DNA from: Sacculina carcini
Lineage: Eukaryota; Arthropoda; Thecostraca; Sacculinidae
Direction: 5' to 3'
DNA: 64,000 nt
Assembly (NCBI GenBank): GCA_916048095.2
Contig: OU696572.1
Coordinates: 5,413,362 to 5,477,361, forward strand
The notes under the pieces are model-generated. The model had not been told where the DNA came from and searched no databases. It saw nothing but the letters and a program-made list of their open reading frames with translations. The first letter of the stretch is position 1. Every line of letters begins with the position of its first letter. Below are positions 21,901-31,698 of this stretch, in pieces. Position numbers and translations under genes: made by a program.

Positions 21901-23167
21901 TATTATTCCCCGTCATTCCTGTCCCCGTGTCATTGTCAGTGATAATGGATCAGAATTTTGCAATGAGGTGATCAATCAATTGAATATGTTCTGCAATATC
22001 AAGCATATCCGAACATCTGTATACCACCCTCAAGCCAATGCTAAAGTAGAGCGTTACCATCGAGTTCAGAATGATTTTCTAGCAAAAACAGTTGATGTAT
22101 CTCAACGTGATTGGGACAAGAAAATTCCATCACTATTGGCTGCATATCGCACAGCAGAACATGAAACTACTCGTTTGTCACCATTTTTTGTAATATATGG
22201 CAGAGAACCAGTTATGCCAATGGAAACCATATTAACACCAAAATATCGTTATTATGGAGAGGACTATTTATCCACCATGTTGGTAAACATGAATCAAACA
22301 TTTCATCACGTTCGACACCACTTGGTGTTAGGTCATGAAAAGAATCGCCAATATTATGATAAAAAAACAAAACCAATCAATTTAAAAACAGGGGACCCTG
22401 TTTACTTCAGAAATCCTTCCAATGCTTCGACTAATAAATTATCGCTCCGATGGGATCCTAATTATCGAATAATACAGTTTATAAGTCCTGTTTCATGTTT
22501 GATAAAAAACCAAGTGAACGGAGAAACACATAAAACACATGTAGAGAACCTACGACTTAGGAATGAGGCTTCAGTATGGAAACAATATAATACAAAACCT
22601 GAACATTTGCATAAAAAGTATCGGGAATTTCAGCTGTCATATATACCAATAAGTACACGAATCACCAGACAAAATGCTCCAAATGAAACAGCCTTACAAC
22701 CTACAAAAGAAGATTCAGTAGACAATATGCCACTAGCGGAGAGACTAAGATTAGCACGCGAACAGAGGGACATACGGGACATTGTTGAAGACACGGAGGT
22801 TGCGCCGCCAACAATCACAACAAACGCTAAACGCTCATCAGAGATTAATGAAACAATTAATAAGAAAAAGAGAGTTGAATTGAAAAGAAAAACAAGTTCG
22901 TCTGAAGATGAGGAACAAAACAAGCGAATGAAAATGACTAATGAATTAGATGTTGGTACAGTGGATTTCATACAAGAAAATGAGAGTAAATGCGGTGTTA
23001 TAAAATACGAAACGGATATAGAGGAAGGTTCCATAGAATTCACTGATGGATGTATGAATGCATTAAATATTGAGCAACAAAATAATGTACGAGGCACACA
23101 TGGTGTCAAAAGAGAAGAGGCTTGTGTCAACCGTCTAACGGTGAAAATACACAAGACATTAGGTTGA
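18944..23167 (+). CDS. pol: Pol polyprotein, intact
   Basis: The open frame of 1407 codons begins at 18944 without an ATG and overlaps gag by about 45 bases in the -1 frame, so it is most likely translated as a Gag-Pol frameshift product; the first in-frame ATG is 19085. Domains: protease with YILIDTGCDVTIIS (D ~63); RT with CIAYMDDIIIFSRS (~487); RNase H with LYTDASDVGIGSAL (~633); integrase HHCC region GHFGIDKTYTK...C-x2-C (~872-910); catalytic residues in SIDCCGPF (~937), VSDNGSEF (~999) and NAKVERYHR (~1034). A Lys/Arg-rich tail near 1330 with KKKRVELKRK could be a nuclear import signal. No inactivating change is visible. Confidence 0.93.
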   Translation: MQGSYDASKKSVGKLKKTAIETGQYVVQTSKPSEHLVGNININNKTPMCYANVGGKRIYILIDTGCDVTIISKEIVMKLNQLHKIILDDAVRLTSITGTRLKNAGTIKLPICLAKFNTEYDFRVVENLKYDCILGSDFFRQFNVRLDFETYTIKILGSTIPLVSKSALNAPNKHLIRLKNSVKIDPRTCTTIFDAYIENWDNKCNELVITPDHKLYPFNMEPLLHVKQTVTSITNNCLSISFVNYSTRRLSLTANQVIGYGEPTQNFNVAEVKQGRECKTDERQEVNMNHLTATQKEKIVQLLEQNIDIFAKSNMDLGKTDLMEIIIETEDNAKPIKQQPYRLPYSQRQFVEEHLNELLKANLIKPSQSPWASPILLVSKKDESLRLCVDYRKLNRVTKKSGYPLPRVDDILASLGGSKYFTSLDLKSGYWQIPVHKDSIPKTAFTCFLGSFEWNYMPFGLACAPSVFSELMNTVLHGIQYKFCIAYMDDIIIFSRSFEEHLEHLQIVFERLKKARLKLKQSKCEFLRPEINYLGHVVSPSGIKPDPNKVIALNKLQTPRTVKDIRSFIGLASYYRRFISKFAEISKPLTSLTRKHARFEWSRQCQKAFDQLKIALAESPILNYPDMNKPFKLYTDASDVGIGSALVQETDNGQERVIQFLSYQLSNSQMNWPIIEKEAYAIVYSCQKFRPYLYGAKFTVYCDHKPLQHLFTSEMRNPRIKRWAIMLDEYKCNVEYIPGSKNIVADALSRLPTEENEVNLIDSDTYAGAQLSSTIEACPENKDIEDNCEEIIRSSNNLINLQREDKYFAAIITILNDKSKECNLRPTKEVKSFVMHDELLYHISDPDHCNKHPGMQLCVPSLFRPLLMKESHDGYLGGHFGIDKTYTKIRSRYFWPDMYKDVVQYVTKCVQCNMRKLHKQKPPLQDMQIPHYPFEIISIDCCGPFPLSYAENKFIINIVDHFSGFPESFPVPDKSADQICRILIEDIIPRHSCPRVIVSDNGSEFCNEVINQLNMFCNIKHIRTSVYHPQANAKVERYHRVQNDFLAKTVDVSQRDWDKKIPSLLAAYRTAEHETTRLSPFFVIYGREPVMPMETILTPKYRYYGEDYLSTMLVNMNQTFHHVRHHLVLGHEKNRQYYDKKTKPINLKTGDPVYFRNPSNASTNKLSLRWDPNYRIIQFISPVSCLIKNQVNGETHKTHVENLRLRNEASVWKQYNTKPEHLHKKYREFQLSYIPISTRITRQNAPNETALQPTKEDSVDNMPLAERLRLAREQRDIRDIVEDTEVAPPTITTNAKRSSEINETINKKKRVELKRKTSSSEDEEQNKRMKMTNELDVGTVDFIQENESKCGVIKYETDIEEGSIEFTDGCMNALNIEQQNNVRGTHGVKREEACVNRLTVKIHKTLG

Positions 23168-24969
23168 AAGCATTTAACATGCTACTTAATAAACAAGCGG
23201 AGTTATTGAAGCAATTCCTTTGTTAACTAAGTCGGTTAGTTGAAACTGGAGGCATACAACAGAAGTATGCTACGACATCAATTAACAACCAATAATGTAG
23301 ATTGTAATTATCATGGAGAATATACGCATAAGTATGCGTGCACTCAAAGTTACAAAAGACGAAACATTACTCTGTAAGTGTGTAAAACATATTCTTAAAA
23401 CTATATAAATATATGGCAACTTAACAATTATAAAGTGAAAGTGGGTTTAATTAGAATAAATAAATACAATAATATTTCATAATGATTAAAAGTAAAACGG
23501 CTCTGGATATTGCTCCTATTGTATCCTATTTATTGTCTCCTATTAATTGTCTATTTTCCTCTCATGATGCGGCCCAGTTTTCCTACCTCGTGGTAAATTA
23601 GTTTCGTATTTCCAATTGGACATCGCATGCGTTTTTCATTCAATTTCCTGTCTCAATCCTGCTACCACACCGACACAGAACAATGAGTCACTGGCGAGAA
23701 TTGTCCGTTTTTCGGTCTGAAGAGGCGAGATTGAGTCAACAGTGTGCTGAACCCCCTGATCAACCGTGTGCTGAACTGACAGTCTACTAACAACGAAAAC
23801 AAATAGCGGACTGAGATAAGTCAATGCCGAAATCATCATCAACACGAGCCGAAACAACACCAGCGGTTCACCAATCAACCTGAAAAACAACTGCGATAAA
23901 GATGGGGACGAGTAATCATGGAAGACGGTCGGATCTACGACATTCACAGCGAAGTGCTGCAGGCGTTTGAACACCACGACGACAGCAGCTGGATGACTGG
24001 TGAAGCAGCGCGTGGACTACGAGTCGACACAGTATACCCCGCCGGTATACGACCTCTGCCTGATGTGATTCAAGATCAACAACACCTGCTTGGATCGAGC
24101 CGTGGACGCGTTCGTGGTCGGCAACACATGGTTGAATGGTTTTATTAACACGATATATCGCTCATTTTATATGTATAATGTGTTGAGCTAGTTAGAATTA
24201 ATTGTAACCAGGTGTCCGTAACCTTATGTCCATAACCGTGTGTTAATTACAACTAGGTTAGTTTCTCATGTAGATTCGTGAGATATAGATTCGTGTTGTT
24301 CTAGATTTTAAGTTACTGTGTTAGTTGCGATTAATGTATGCGATAGACATAGACATGCGCTAATCTAGAATTTTGTTTCATTGTATAATTGTGTTTAAGT
24401 ACTTTGATATACACACCTGAATATTTAGGTGAAAGGGGTTGTAATGACTAGTTAGGGTTATAGCTAATAATTTTTAATGAACATGTAAAGATTACTGGTC
24501 TGAATAATTTTAAAACCTTACTTTTGATCAAGCTGTCGAGTATTTTGGACTATTACTGGATGCTGGAGCTGTCAGTTATTGATGATGCAGGAATACCACT
24601 AAACTATTGGGATGAGGCAAACATCGACAAAAGACAGTTAATGTGCCAGAATTCACCAGCGATTGGTTGGTGACACAGGACGTTCCTGTGTTTTATGTAC
24701 GGCCCTGTCGACTCGATGTGACAGTTAATTATTACAGACGCACAATACTGTATGCACATACTTGTGGAGTATGTGTGTATGGTGAGAAATGGCGCTGTAT
24801 AATCACTGATCAGAATTATGCCTCAGTCCTACCCTGAAGTGGAAACTCTGCAAATAATGACTGGCAGTTTGCTATAATTGCAACTATCACGATTCAGTAG
24901 AGCCGTTGGCTTTGATGGCCGTGATTGTGTCTAGTGTTCACATTCGTTTAAAAGACCTCGCAGCTGTGA
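23168..24969 (+). other. Long non-coding segment between pol and 3' LTR
   Basis: 1.8 kb inside the young Gypsy with no frame longer than about 113 codons and no env-like signal peptide, furin site or membrane anchor that I can see. Two short frames (23918-24148, 24643-24837) are not recognised. The role is unknown; it might be 3' UTR, decayed env or captured DNA. No clear polypurine tract is visible at the LTR border. Confidence 0.5.
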
Positions 24970-25652
24970 TATAACAAAGTTATAATCAGACCAGTTTTCT
25001 ATCTGTCAGTTTACTCAGTTTTCTTTCTCTCTCTCATTCTCAGTTTACGTTCTCGTTCTTTCGCGGCTTGCTTGTGCAGCTGTCGTTAGGCAAATTTATG
25101 TGTTAGAGCGACGCCCGTATTACACGGTGCCTGGTATGTTTGGCTCTAGCGGAGTATGTGTGACAGTGATTAATGACCCTTTTTTGTACGTTTGACTTGG
25201 CTGATCATCTCGAGGCAACACGCCTGTGTACTGTCAAATCGCGTTTAGAAATAGCTTGTGTCCCGGTTGTGTAGTTCGAGCAGTTTGGCCAGCTGGCAAT
25301 TGCTTGCGAAATATGGTGCCAACGACGTGTGTTCGTAGGTATATAACCCGGGGTTTAATGAGAATAAGGGGGTACTTTGGCTGTGCTTGTTGGTGGGTCA
25401 GTTGGTTTGGTTGGACTGTCGACGTGCGAGATAAGACTCACCACTCACTCAGGCAAGCCGTAATTAATTCATTAGATTTAAGAATAACTTTAACGTAGAT
25501 TGACTGATTGCTGAAAATATACAATTCAACTTCGACTGAGTGATCATTATTTGTTATCGCGGAACACAACATCAAGAGGAACTATCAAGACTTCACGATC
25601 AGCCAAACGAAGACCAACATAACAACATATTATTATCATCACTATCGTTACA
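24970..25652 (+). repeat. 3' LTR
   Basis: 683 bp, matching the 5' LTR except for about four substitutions (near 25057, 25336, 25349 and 25539). Confidence 0.9.
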
Positions 25653-26508
25653 GGCACACGTTAAGAAACACTGATCTATAGGGCTATCGAAAGTTAATAA
25701 AGTTACATTTTCATCTAAAGGTCACTTTTTCATAAGATTCCTAAAACTGCATGAACAATTTGTATATGATAATTATGTAAACATTTATTAGGTTATCAAA
25801 AGTTACTTTTTCATCGTTAGGTTACTTTTTTTGTTTTTAGGTTATTTTTTCATTTTAAGGTTAATGTTGTCATATATTTTTTGGTTACTTGATCACGGGT
25901 TTTGGTAACTTTCCAGGCAAGGAAAGTGTATAAATTACAACATAAAGGAAAAATTGATTTTATATAAGCTCTGAAGATGAAAACATGCCGTTTGTTTGGT
26001 TGTCAAAAACTGATATATGCTTGCTTACACATGTATATTGCTTACTAAGCTTACATTTGCTTGCTATTTATTGCCAATTGTTTGCTATCATATTATATTC
26101 TCTTTTGTGGTACTGGCTAATGTATATGCTTTTGGATGCGCTGGATTGTTTCTCTTCATATCAAGAAATTCAAATGAGCCAGAGTACATATTTTGAGCGT
26201 GGGATAGTACAACGTCTGAGCTCTTTATACTCGATACTGCACAGTAACACTTGTCAATACGCACGAGACAGGAAATATCATGTGATGTTTGCCGCGTGAG
26301 ACGGTGTCATTTTCCCACGGTTGAGCTCAAGAGACGAATCAGTGGCCCCTTATAATAATACAGTCAGCAACTTATTCTTACATGTAGACGCGGACACTCA
26401 CACGCGTACTAAGTTCACGCACACACACATACATATTGGCGCAAAGAAACAAGCTGAATCACGTGACAACTCGACACATACCTTTGTCGAGTTGTCACTT
26501 GTCACTGT

Positions 26509-26763
26509 CAGAGCCGTAGCAACCACCCCCCGTACACCCCGGCCGGGGGGCCCGAATGTTGAGGGGCCCCGTTCCTTTACGTATGATATTAGAATTTATC
26601 ATATTTATTATGTATAGCCTTTACCATTTTGCTCAGATGTTCTCACCTGAGCTTGCATTATGTGATTATGTCTAATAAATAAATTCATTATTTGGTGCTA
26701 TATTAATAATGGGGCCCCAAGTGTTGCCTTCGGGGCGAGGCATAAGTCCTCGTAACGGCTCTG
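26509..26763. mobile_element. hAT MITE with 8-bp target duplication
   Basis: 255 bp, starting CAGAGCCGTAGCAACC and ending CGTAACGGCTCTG, inside an exact 8-bp duplication GTCACTGT (26501-26508, 26764-26771). It has a GC-rich core with CCCCGGCCGGGGGGCCCGAA and no coding frame. A second copy lies at 41329-41512. Confidence 0.92.
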
Positions 26764-26816
26764 GTCACTGTCATATGAAATATAATGTCAGAATGTCATT
26801 ACGCAGCTCATTAGTT

Positions 26817-26852
26817 AGATTATTATTATTATTATTATTATTAATTACAGGC
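26817..26852 (+). repeat. (TTA)n microsatellite
   Basis: A pure run of about ten TTA/ATT units inside hAT-like copy A. Confidence 0.85.
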
Positions 26853-27164
26853 AAATCCAGTAGCATGGGAAGAGTGCAAGCACTATTACCACCCTAAGGT
26901 GGCCCCATGTACCGGAAGCGCCCAAAAGATTCAGAGAGAAAGAGAGTTCGAAGAGAAAAAAGTCTAGAAAGAGAGTTGGAAAGAAAATAATAAATAAATA
27001 ACAATAAATAATAAACCATCATCCGATAACAATCCATAATGTCACTCCGCCCACGTTCCTCAATAAATAATAACAATCAACAATAAATATGGGATTCATT
27101 AAAAACAGCCATCAATAAATAAGAATAAATATTAATAAGTAAGTAATAAATAACAATCAAGAAC

Positions 27165-27395
27165 AATACATATGATTCAAATAAGAAACATCCAACAATA
27201 AATATAAATATGATTCAATAAGTAACAACAACACAAATAAATATGATTCAATAAACAATAACACCAATAAATATGATTCAATAAACAGCAACAATAAATA
27301 TGATTCAATAAACAGCAACAACAATAAATATGATTCAATAAACAACAACAACAATAAATATGATTCAATAAACAGCAACAACAATAAATAAATTG
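27165..27395 (+). repeat. Minisatellite, ~30-bp unit
   Basis: About six copies of a unit with core AATAAATATGATTCAATAAA followed by (CAACAA)n of varying length. It lies in hAT-like copy A and produces spurious open frames on the minus strand. Confidence 0.85.
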
Positions 27396-27639
27396 TCTTG
27401 TTGAATATAAATTAATGCATTAGCATTGTTTTTGGCCTGTTTGACATGCTTTTTGGTGTTTTGTTGTAGAAATGTCACCAAAACCTAAGAGAAGAAAAAT
27501 AACTTTGTGGGCATTAACAAGAACTTAGCCTTTGCGAATTAGCACAAGGATATTTTAGGTTACTTTTTCCTGAAAATAACGTTAATTTTTTCTTTGTCTT
27601 ATGTTACTTTTTTGATAGACCTAGTCATCTACAAAACGG

Positions 27640-28640
27640 TGTGCAATTTTATTTTCCCAAGGTACATTGTAAAAAAGTAACGGCGGTGTGAAGTCAAAAT
27701 GACAAAGGCAAAAAGACAAAATTAGCACTGAAAAACGTGAATATTTTGTTCAAAATTCTGCCATCTATTTCTCATAAACCAGCAATAGCACAGCTATAAA
27801 TATTATGCCCTTGTGTAAAGAACTTTGTATTCTGCAAGATAGACTATAATAAATACCCAAACATTGTTGCCAAAATGTGTAAAATGGGCAAAGTTCTACT
27901 ATATATCCAAAATTTTACTTGGATACCGTGCGACTAGATTTAATTATTTTTTCTCCCTGTTTCTCAGTAGCTATTTGTTACACATTAAAATAAATTACAC
28001 CATTGTGCTAGAAATTTTGTAAAGTGTATCTAAAGGAAGTTACGGCGGTGTAAATTCAAAATGACATGTTGCCAATTTGACAGCTATTGTGCCCTTGGGC
28101 TATATCGATAAAAATTATATCAACATGTAGGAGATTTTATCGTCTACAATTTTCAGTATGACGAGTTTCATAACAAGACATCTTTGAAAAGTTACGGCGG
28201 TTTAAATCGAAAATGACGACACATTTTTGCGCACGAAAATGGTTTGGCTAAAGCGACAAATTATGTACAAGGTTCTGAAATTCTGCTGGGAATTTTTTGA
28301 AATACTCGCAGGGGCACTTGCGATTACACATGAATATACACTGACATAATTTCGCTGAAACCTGATCACAATTAAGAATGCATCATATTAGCTTCCAGCA
28401 TTGATTGATTCTTGCTGCATTGATTCTTGCATTGATTCTTGTGCACACAACATAAGGCATTGTTGTGTGTTTACAGGAAATTACAAATAGCATCAGAGAG
28501 TGCCGTTGTAAAGGCCAAACTCTCGTCTCTGATCTGATCTGATCTGATTGATGGATGTATTGCGTACAAGCTAAATCTCCACTATACTGAATAGAAGAGC
28601 ATTATTTTCCTCAATATTTACACGATTTTAAGACAAAACA
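27640..28640 (-). repeat. Inverted, diverged copy of the AT-rich repeat family
   Basis: GTTACGGCGGTGTGAAGTC near 27678, GGAAGTTACGGCGGTGTAA near 28035 and a further GTTACGGCGG near 28190 are reverse complements of the module string. The leader equivalent to 8495-8600 appears inverted at 28320-28400, and CACTATACTGAATAGAA near 28580 matches 3175-3192 inverted. GATCT repeats at 28515-28550 are local. No gene is seen. Confidence 0.7.
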
Positions 28641-28654
28641 ACCCTAAAAGCAAA

Positions 28655-28830
28655 GTTTGTGTCAACAACAACAACAACAACAACAACAACATATATTTAA
28701 TATAGCGCACATATTTATACACAGGCGCGAAAAAGACAACGGGCAGGAACATCACAGCGAGCAGGGAGTAGGCACAGATAGAAAAATGAAAACACGTTTG
28801 TCTGTGTCTGTGTCTGTGTCTGTCTTAGCT
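28655..28830 (+). repeat. (CAA)n and (TGTGTC)n simple repeats
   Basis: A CAA run occupies about 28660-28690 and TGTGTC repeats lie near 28801-28823. Nothing else is recognised between 28640 and the LTR at 28864. Confidence 0.7.
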
Positions 28831-28863
28831 TATTGTTATTGTATATATGCTTGAATATGAGGT

Positions 28864-29690
28864 TGTGGCGTACACCTCTATATACTTTTGTGTTTTCTTG
28901 TAATTCTATTTTTATGATTCGATGTGCATACCTTAATAACTTTGCGTTACCGTATTTGCGTTGATCAATAATTTTGCGTGATTCATATTTCGATGTCCTG
29001 TATTTTGTCGTGCTTTGTGCTATATATTTTATGCCTAGTGACTAGCGACTAGCGTTTGTCCGGTGCTATATTTAGTCGCTAAATTTAGGCTATCTGAGAA
29101 TGCTGACATTTGCACACGCACTTAGCAACAGCGTTTGCAAGCACAGAACGGAATCATACCGTATATTTGGTATGCGCGTAGGTTCGAGAATGTTCTAGAA
29201 CCACACGATTATACGTAACGTGTGTACGTATAAAAAGGCGCCTGTGTTTCGCATCTGGGCAGATACGCTGAACATTTCGGGTCTGGCAGAGCTACTCTCT
29301 GTGTCTCGGTAGTTTGGCGTATCCTGTCACTCGGGTATCGCACAAGGCTAGAGTGAAGTGGTTATTCTTCTGCTCGCTCATTCGTTGTTTGCCCGCTAAA
29401 GGCAGATACGCTGAACATTTCGAGTCTGGCGTGTCTCTCTGTGTCACGGAGATTGGTGTATTCTGTCACTCGGGTATTGCACGACGTTAGAGTGAAGTTG
29501 TTATTCTTCTGCTCGCTCATTCGTTGTTTGCCCGCCAAAGGCAGATACACTGAACATTTCGAGTCTGGCAGAGCTACTCTCTGTGTCTCGGTAGTTTGGT
29601 GTATTCTGCCACTCGGGTCCCGCATAACGTTAGAGTGAAGTGGTCATTCTTCTGCTCACTCATTCGCTGCTCGCCCGTTAAAGCTAATAT
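28864..29690 (+). repeat. 5' LTR of the CsRn1-like remnant
   Basis: It starts TGTGGCG and contains a TATA-like GTATAAAAAGGCG near 29228. From about 29260 to 29680 a ~140-bp unit with the core GCAGATACGCTGAACATTTCG is repeated three times. The 3' limit is uncertain because no primer site follows. Confidence 0.7.
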
Positions 29691-29811
29691 CACTAGCATG
29701 GCTCTAGATATTAGCCGGTGTTTTTTCAGAGGTTGAAGGACTTACTCTTGTCTCTAAATGTTGACGTGCACCTTGGCTGGTCACTCTTGCATCTTGGCCT
29801 GTAGCCTTTCC

Positions 29812-30237
29812 AGAGTGGAACTATCGCAACATTTCAGTTCGGTGCAGCCGCAGCAGCCCCGCCCCGTCGACTCGGCGGTGTTCAAGCTGCCATCACTGGA
29901 GGCAGCCGAGTTGGTGTTCGTAGGACATGACGGCCACCGCCGTCCTCTCCAGTTCGTTTACGCCGGGCAGTATCGCGTACTCAAGAAAACTACAAATGCT
30001 TTCGCCGTCGAGCGCAACGGCGGAGATGTTGAGAGCATTGACCGCTTGCGACCAGCGTTCATCGTCAACGACGTTCAGCCGTCGTCCGAAGACAACTTGC
30101 TGTTCTCTGTTGCGTCGCCTCAACCGCTGTCCGGTGACACCAGCACGCCACAATGTTACACGTTACGTTACCCGTTACCACGTTACGTTACCCGATCAGG
30201 TCGCGTAGTCAAACCACCTGTTCGTCTCTCGTCCTGA
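29812..30237 (+). pseudogene. C-terminal Pol fragment
   Basis: About 140 codons match the end of the intact Pol near 7100-7500: VELSQHFSSV (versus ARELSQHFERI), AAELVFVGHDGHRRPLQFVY (GPY/F region) and YVTRSGRVVKPPVR at the end. No catalytic domain is retained, so it cannot function. A short purine tract GAGGGAG follows before the LTR at 30252. Confidence 0.85.
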
Positions 30238-30251
30238 TCTGAGGGAGCTCC

Positions 30252-30612
30252 TGTGGCGCACACATCTATATGCTTTTGTGTTTTCTTGTAATTCTATTCT
30301 TCATGATTCGATGTGCATACTAAAATAACTTTGCGTTACCGTATTTGCGTTGATCAATGATCTTGCGTGATTCCTATTTCGATGTCCTGTATTTAGTCGT
30401 GCTTTGTGCTATATGCTTTATGCCTAGTGACTAGCGACTAGCGTTTGTCCTGTGGTATATTTAGTTGCTAAATTTAGGCTATCTGAGAATGCTGACATTT
30501 GCACACGCACTTAGCAACAGCGTTTGCAAGCACATAGCGGAATCATACCGTATATTTGGTATGCGCGTCGGTTCGAGAATGTTCAAGAGCCAAGCGATTA
30601 TACGTAATGTGT
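30252..30612 (+). repeat. Truncated 3' LTR
   Basis: This matches the first ~360 bp of the LTR at 28864 with scattered substitutions, then diverges shortly before the position of the TATA-like box. Confidence 0.75.
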
Positions 30613-30639
30613 GAGTAGTAAGCCTCAACACTTTGTCAC

Positions 30640-30718
30640 ATATGACGTCACACACCCCCCCCCCCCCCCCCCCCCTATGACGTCACCCCCTCTGACGTCA
30701 CGCCCCTCTGACGTCACT
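30640..30718. repeat. Poly-C run and four TGACGTCA palindromes
   Basis: TGACGTCA occurs at 30643, 30678, 30693 and 30709, with a 21-base C run at 30655-30675. TGACGTCA is the CRE/ATF palindrome; here it may simply be the core of a short minisatellite. Confidence 0.7.
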
Positions 30719-31045
30719 CTTAACCTAACTTAACCTAACTAAACTTTTTATCTCTTTTTTACATTTGTATTTTTTTTTCTATTATATACCTAACCTAACT
30801 TTTTTGTGTATTCCATACCTAACCTAACTTTTTTGTGTATTCCATACCTAATCTAACTTTTTTCTTTATTATATACCTAACCTAACTTTTTTCTTTATAA
30901 TATACCTAACCTAACTTTTTTCTGTATTATATACCTAACCTAATTTTTTTTCTGAAGTCCATACCTAACCTAACTTTTTTCTTTATTATATACCCGACCC
31001 AGCCCAACCTAACCCGACCCAACCTAACTTTTATTTTTATTTCTT
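30719..31045 (+). repeat. Tandem array of CCTAACCTAACTTTTTT units
   Basis: Roughly 30-36-bp units with TATACCTAACCTAACTTTTTTCTTTATTA. The CCTAA pentamers equal the arthropod TTAGG telomere unit on the other strand, but only two at a time. The same motif occurs in the Polinton terminal repeats. Confidence 0.8.
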
Positions 31046-31144
31046 ATTCTTCCTTTCGTATTATTACGAGCGAGCGATAGCGAGCGAGTTCATACTTGGT
31101 GTTACTAGAAAAATGAGTATGAGCGGCCCGCCGGCCGGCCGTGG

Positions 31145-31500
31145 TCACGCTTTTCAGAGGCTTATATCTCTGGAACCATAAGTCCGATTAACATGCTTTT
31201 TTTTGTTGGGTAGCCTCATCCTTCCTGCCGCGGATGAGACCAAGCCCAATCATGTCAGTGCCCACTGTGGCACGTGGCACGTCCCAAATGCCCTCCTTCT
31301 TTTTCGAAAAACACTTTTTACCCGTTTTTCAGAGGCTTATATCTCTGGAACCATAAGTCCGATTAACATGCGTTTTTTTTGTTGGCTAGCCCAATCCTTC
31401 CTGCCGCGAATGAGACCATGCGGAATTATGTCAGTGCCCAGTGTGGCACGTGGCACGTGCCATATGCCCTCTTATAATTTAGCAGAAAACTTTGCCCATG
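31145..31500 (+). repeat. Direct duplication, ~175-bp unit
   Basis: TTTTCAGAGGCTTATATCTC starts two adjacent copies (about 31149 and 31325). Each contains CCTTCCTGCCGCG and TGGCACGTGGCACGT. A GAGCGAGCGATAGCGAGCGAG string precedes at about 31070. No gene is seen from here to 31698 apart from more CCTAACCTAAC units. Confidence 0.75.
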
Positions 31501-31698
31501 CACGCAGACAAATGCATTTACGACAAAGTTTGATTACATATGATAGCTTCGCGCTCGCTCGTTCATCGCCGAACACGGCGCCTTACTGGTATTAATTCTT
31601 TATTATATACCTAACCTAACTTTTCTCATTATTCTATACCTAACCCGACATAACCCGACCCAACCCAACTTTTATTTTTTATTTGTTATTCTTCCCTT

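Larger units (their letters stand above)
17190..25652 (+). mobile_element. Full-length Ty3/Gypsy retrotransposon
   Basis: Two 683-bp LTRs differing at about four bases bound an 8.46-kb element, with exact 5-bp target duplications GGCAC (17185-17189, 25653-25657). It has a PBS, gag with two nonsense codons, an intact pol of 1407 codons, and 1.8 kb without recognisable genes before the 3' LTR. High LTR identity implies a recent insertion. Confidence 0.95.
16831..25673. mobile_element. hAT-type MITE, interrupted by a Gypsy element
   Basis: Ends CAGTGTTTATCAACC (16831) and GGCACACGTTAAGAAACACTG (to 25673) are imperfect inverted repeats of the common CAGTGTTTCTCAACC type. The flanks carry an exact 8-bp duplication ATCTATAG (16823-16830 and 25674-25681), diagnostic of hAT. 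Without the nested Gypsy it is about 375 bp, rich in TGGCCCCC strings, and non-coding. Confidence 0.9.
25679..27623. mobile_element. Non-autonomous hAT-like element, copy A
   Basis: Ends TAGGGCTATCGAAAG and CTTTTTTGATAGACCTA are inverted repeats. The right flank GTCATCTA (27624-27631) is matched on the left by GTCATCTA at 16820-16827, displaced by the nested MITE/Gypsy, giving an 8-bp hAT-type duplication. The inside has tandem TTAGGTTACTTTTT-like strings near both ends and no transposase. Copy B at 40669-42319 is related in reverse orientation. It contains a further MITE and simple repeats. Confidence 0.8.
28864..30612 (+). mobile_element. Remnant of a CsRn1-like Gypsy (LTR, 3' end of pol, partial LTR)
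   Basis: TGTGGCGTACACC at 28864 and TGTGGCGCACACA at 30252 start two related LTRs. Between them only the 3' end of pol is left; gag, primer site, protease, RT and most of integrase are deleted. The 3' LTR stops matching near 30612. The TGTGGCG start and the Pol tail relate it to the element at 3197-8490, while the rest of the LTR differs. Confidence 0.8.

Noticed and set aside
23636-24148. Possible env gene of the young Gypsy
   Set aside because: Frames are short, on opposite strands, and show no signal peptide, cleavage site or membrane anchor.
25985-26299. 104-residue hydrophobic frame
   Set aside because: Lies in non-coding hAT-like DNA, has no counterpart in copy B and no recognisable domain.
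27157-27384. Leu-rich membrane-like frame (LLLFIESY repeats)
   Set aside because: Produced by the AATAAATATGATTCAATAAA minisatellite; no start context or non-repeat sequence.
25679-27623. Tc1/mariner element based on TA flanking GGGCTATC
   Set aside because: The TA reading is possible, but the exact 8-bp GTCATCTA match at the displaced left flank and the right flank fits hAT better.
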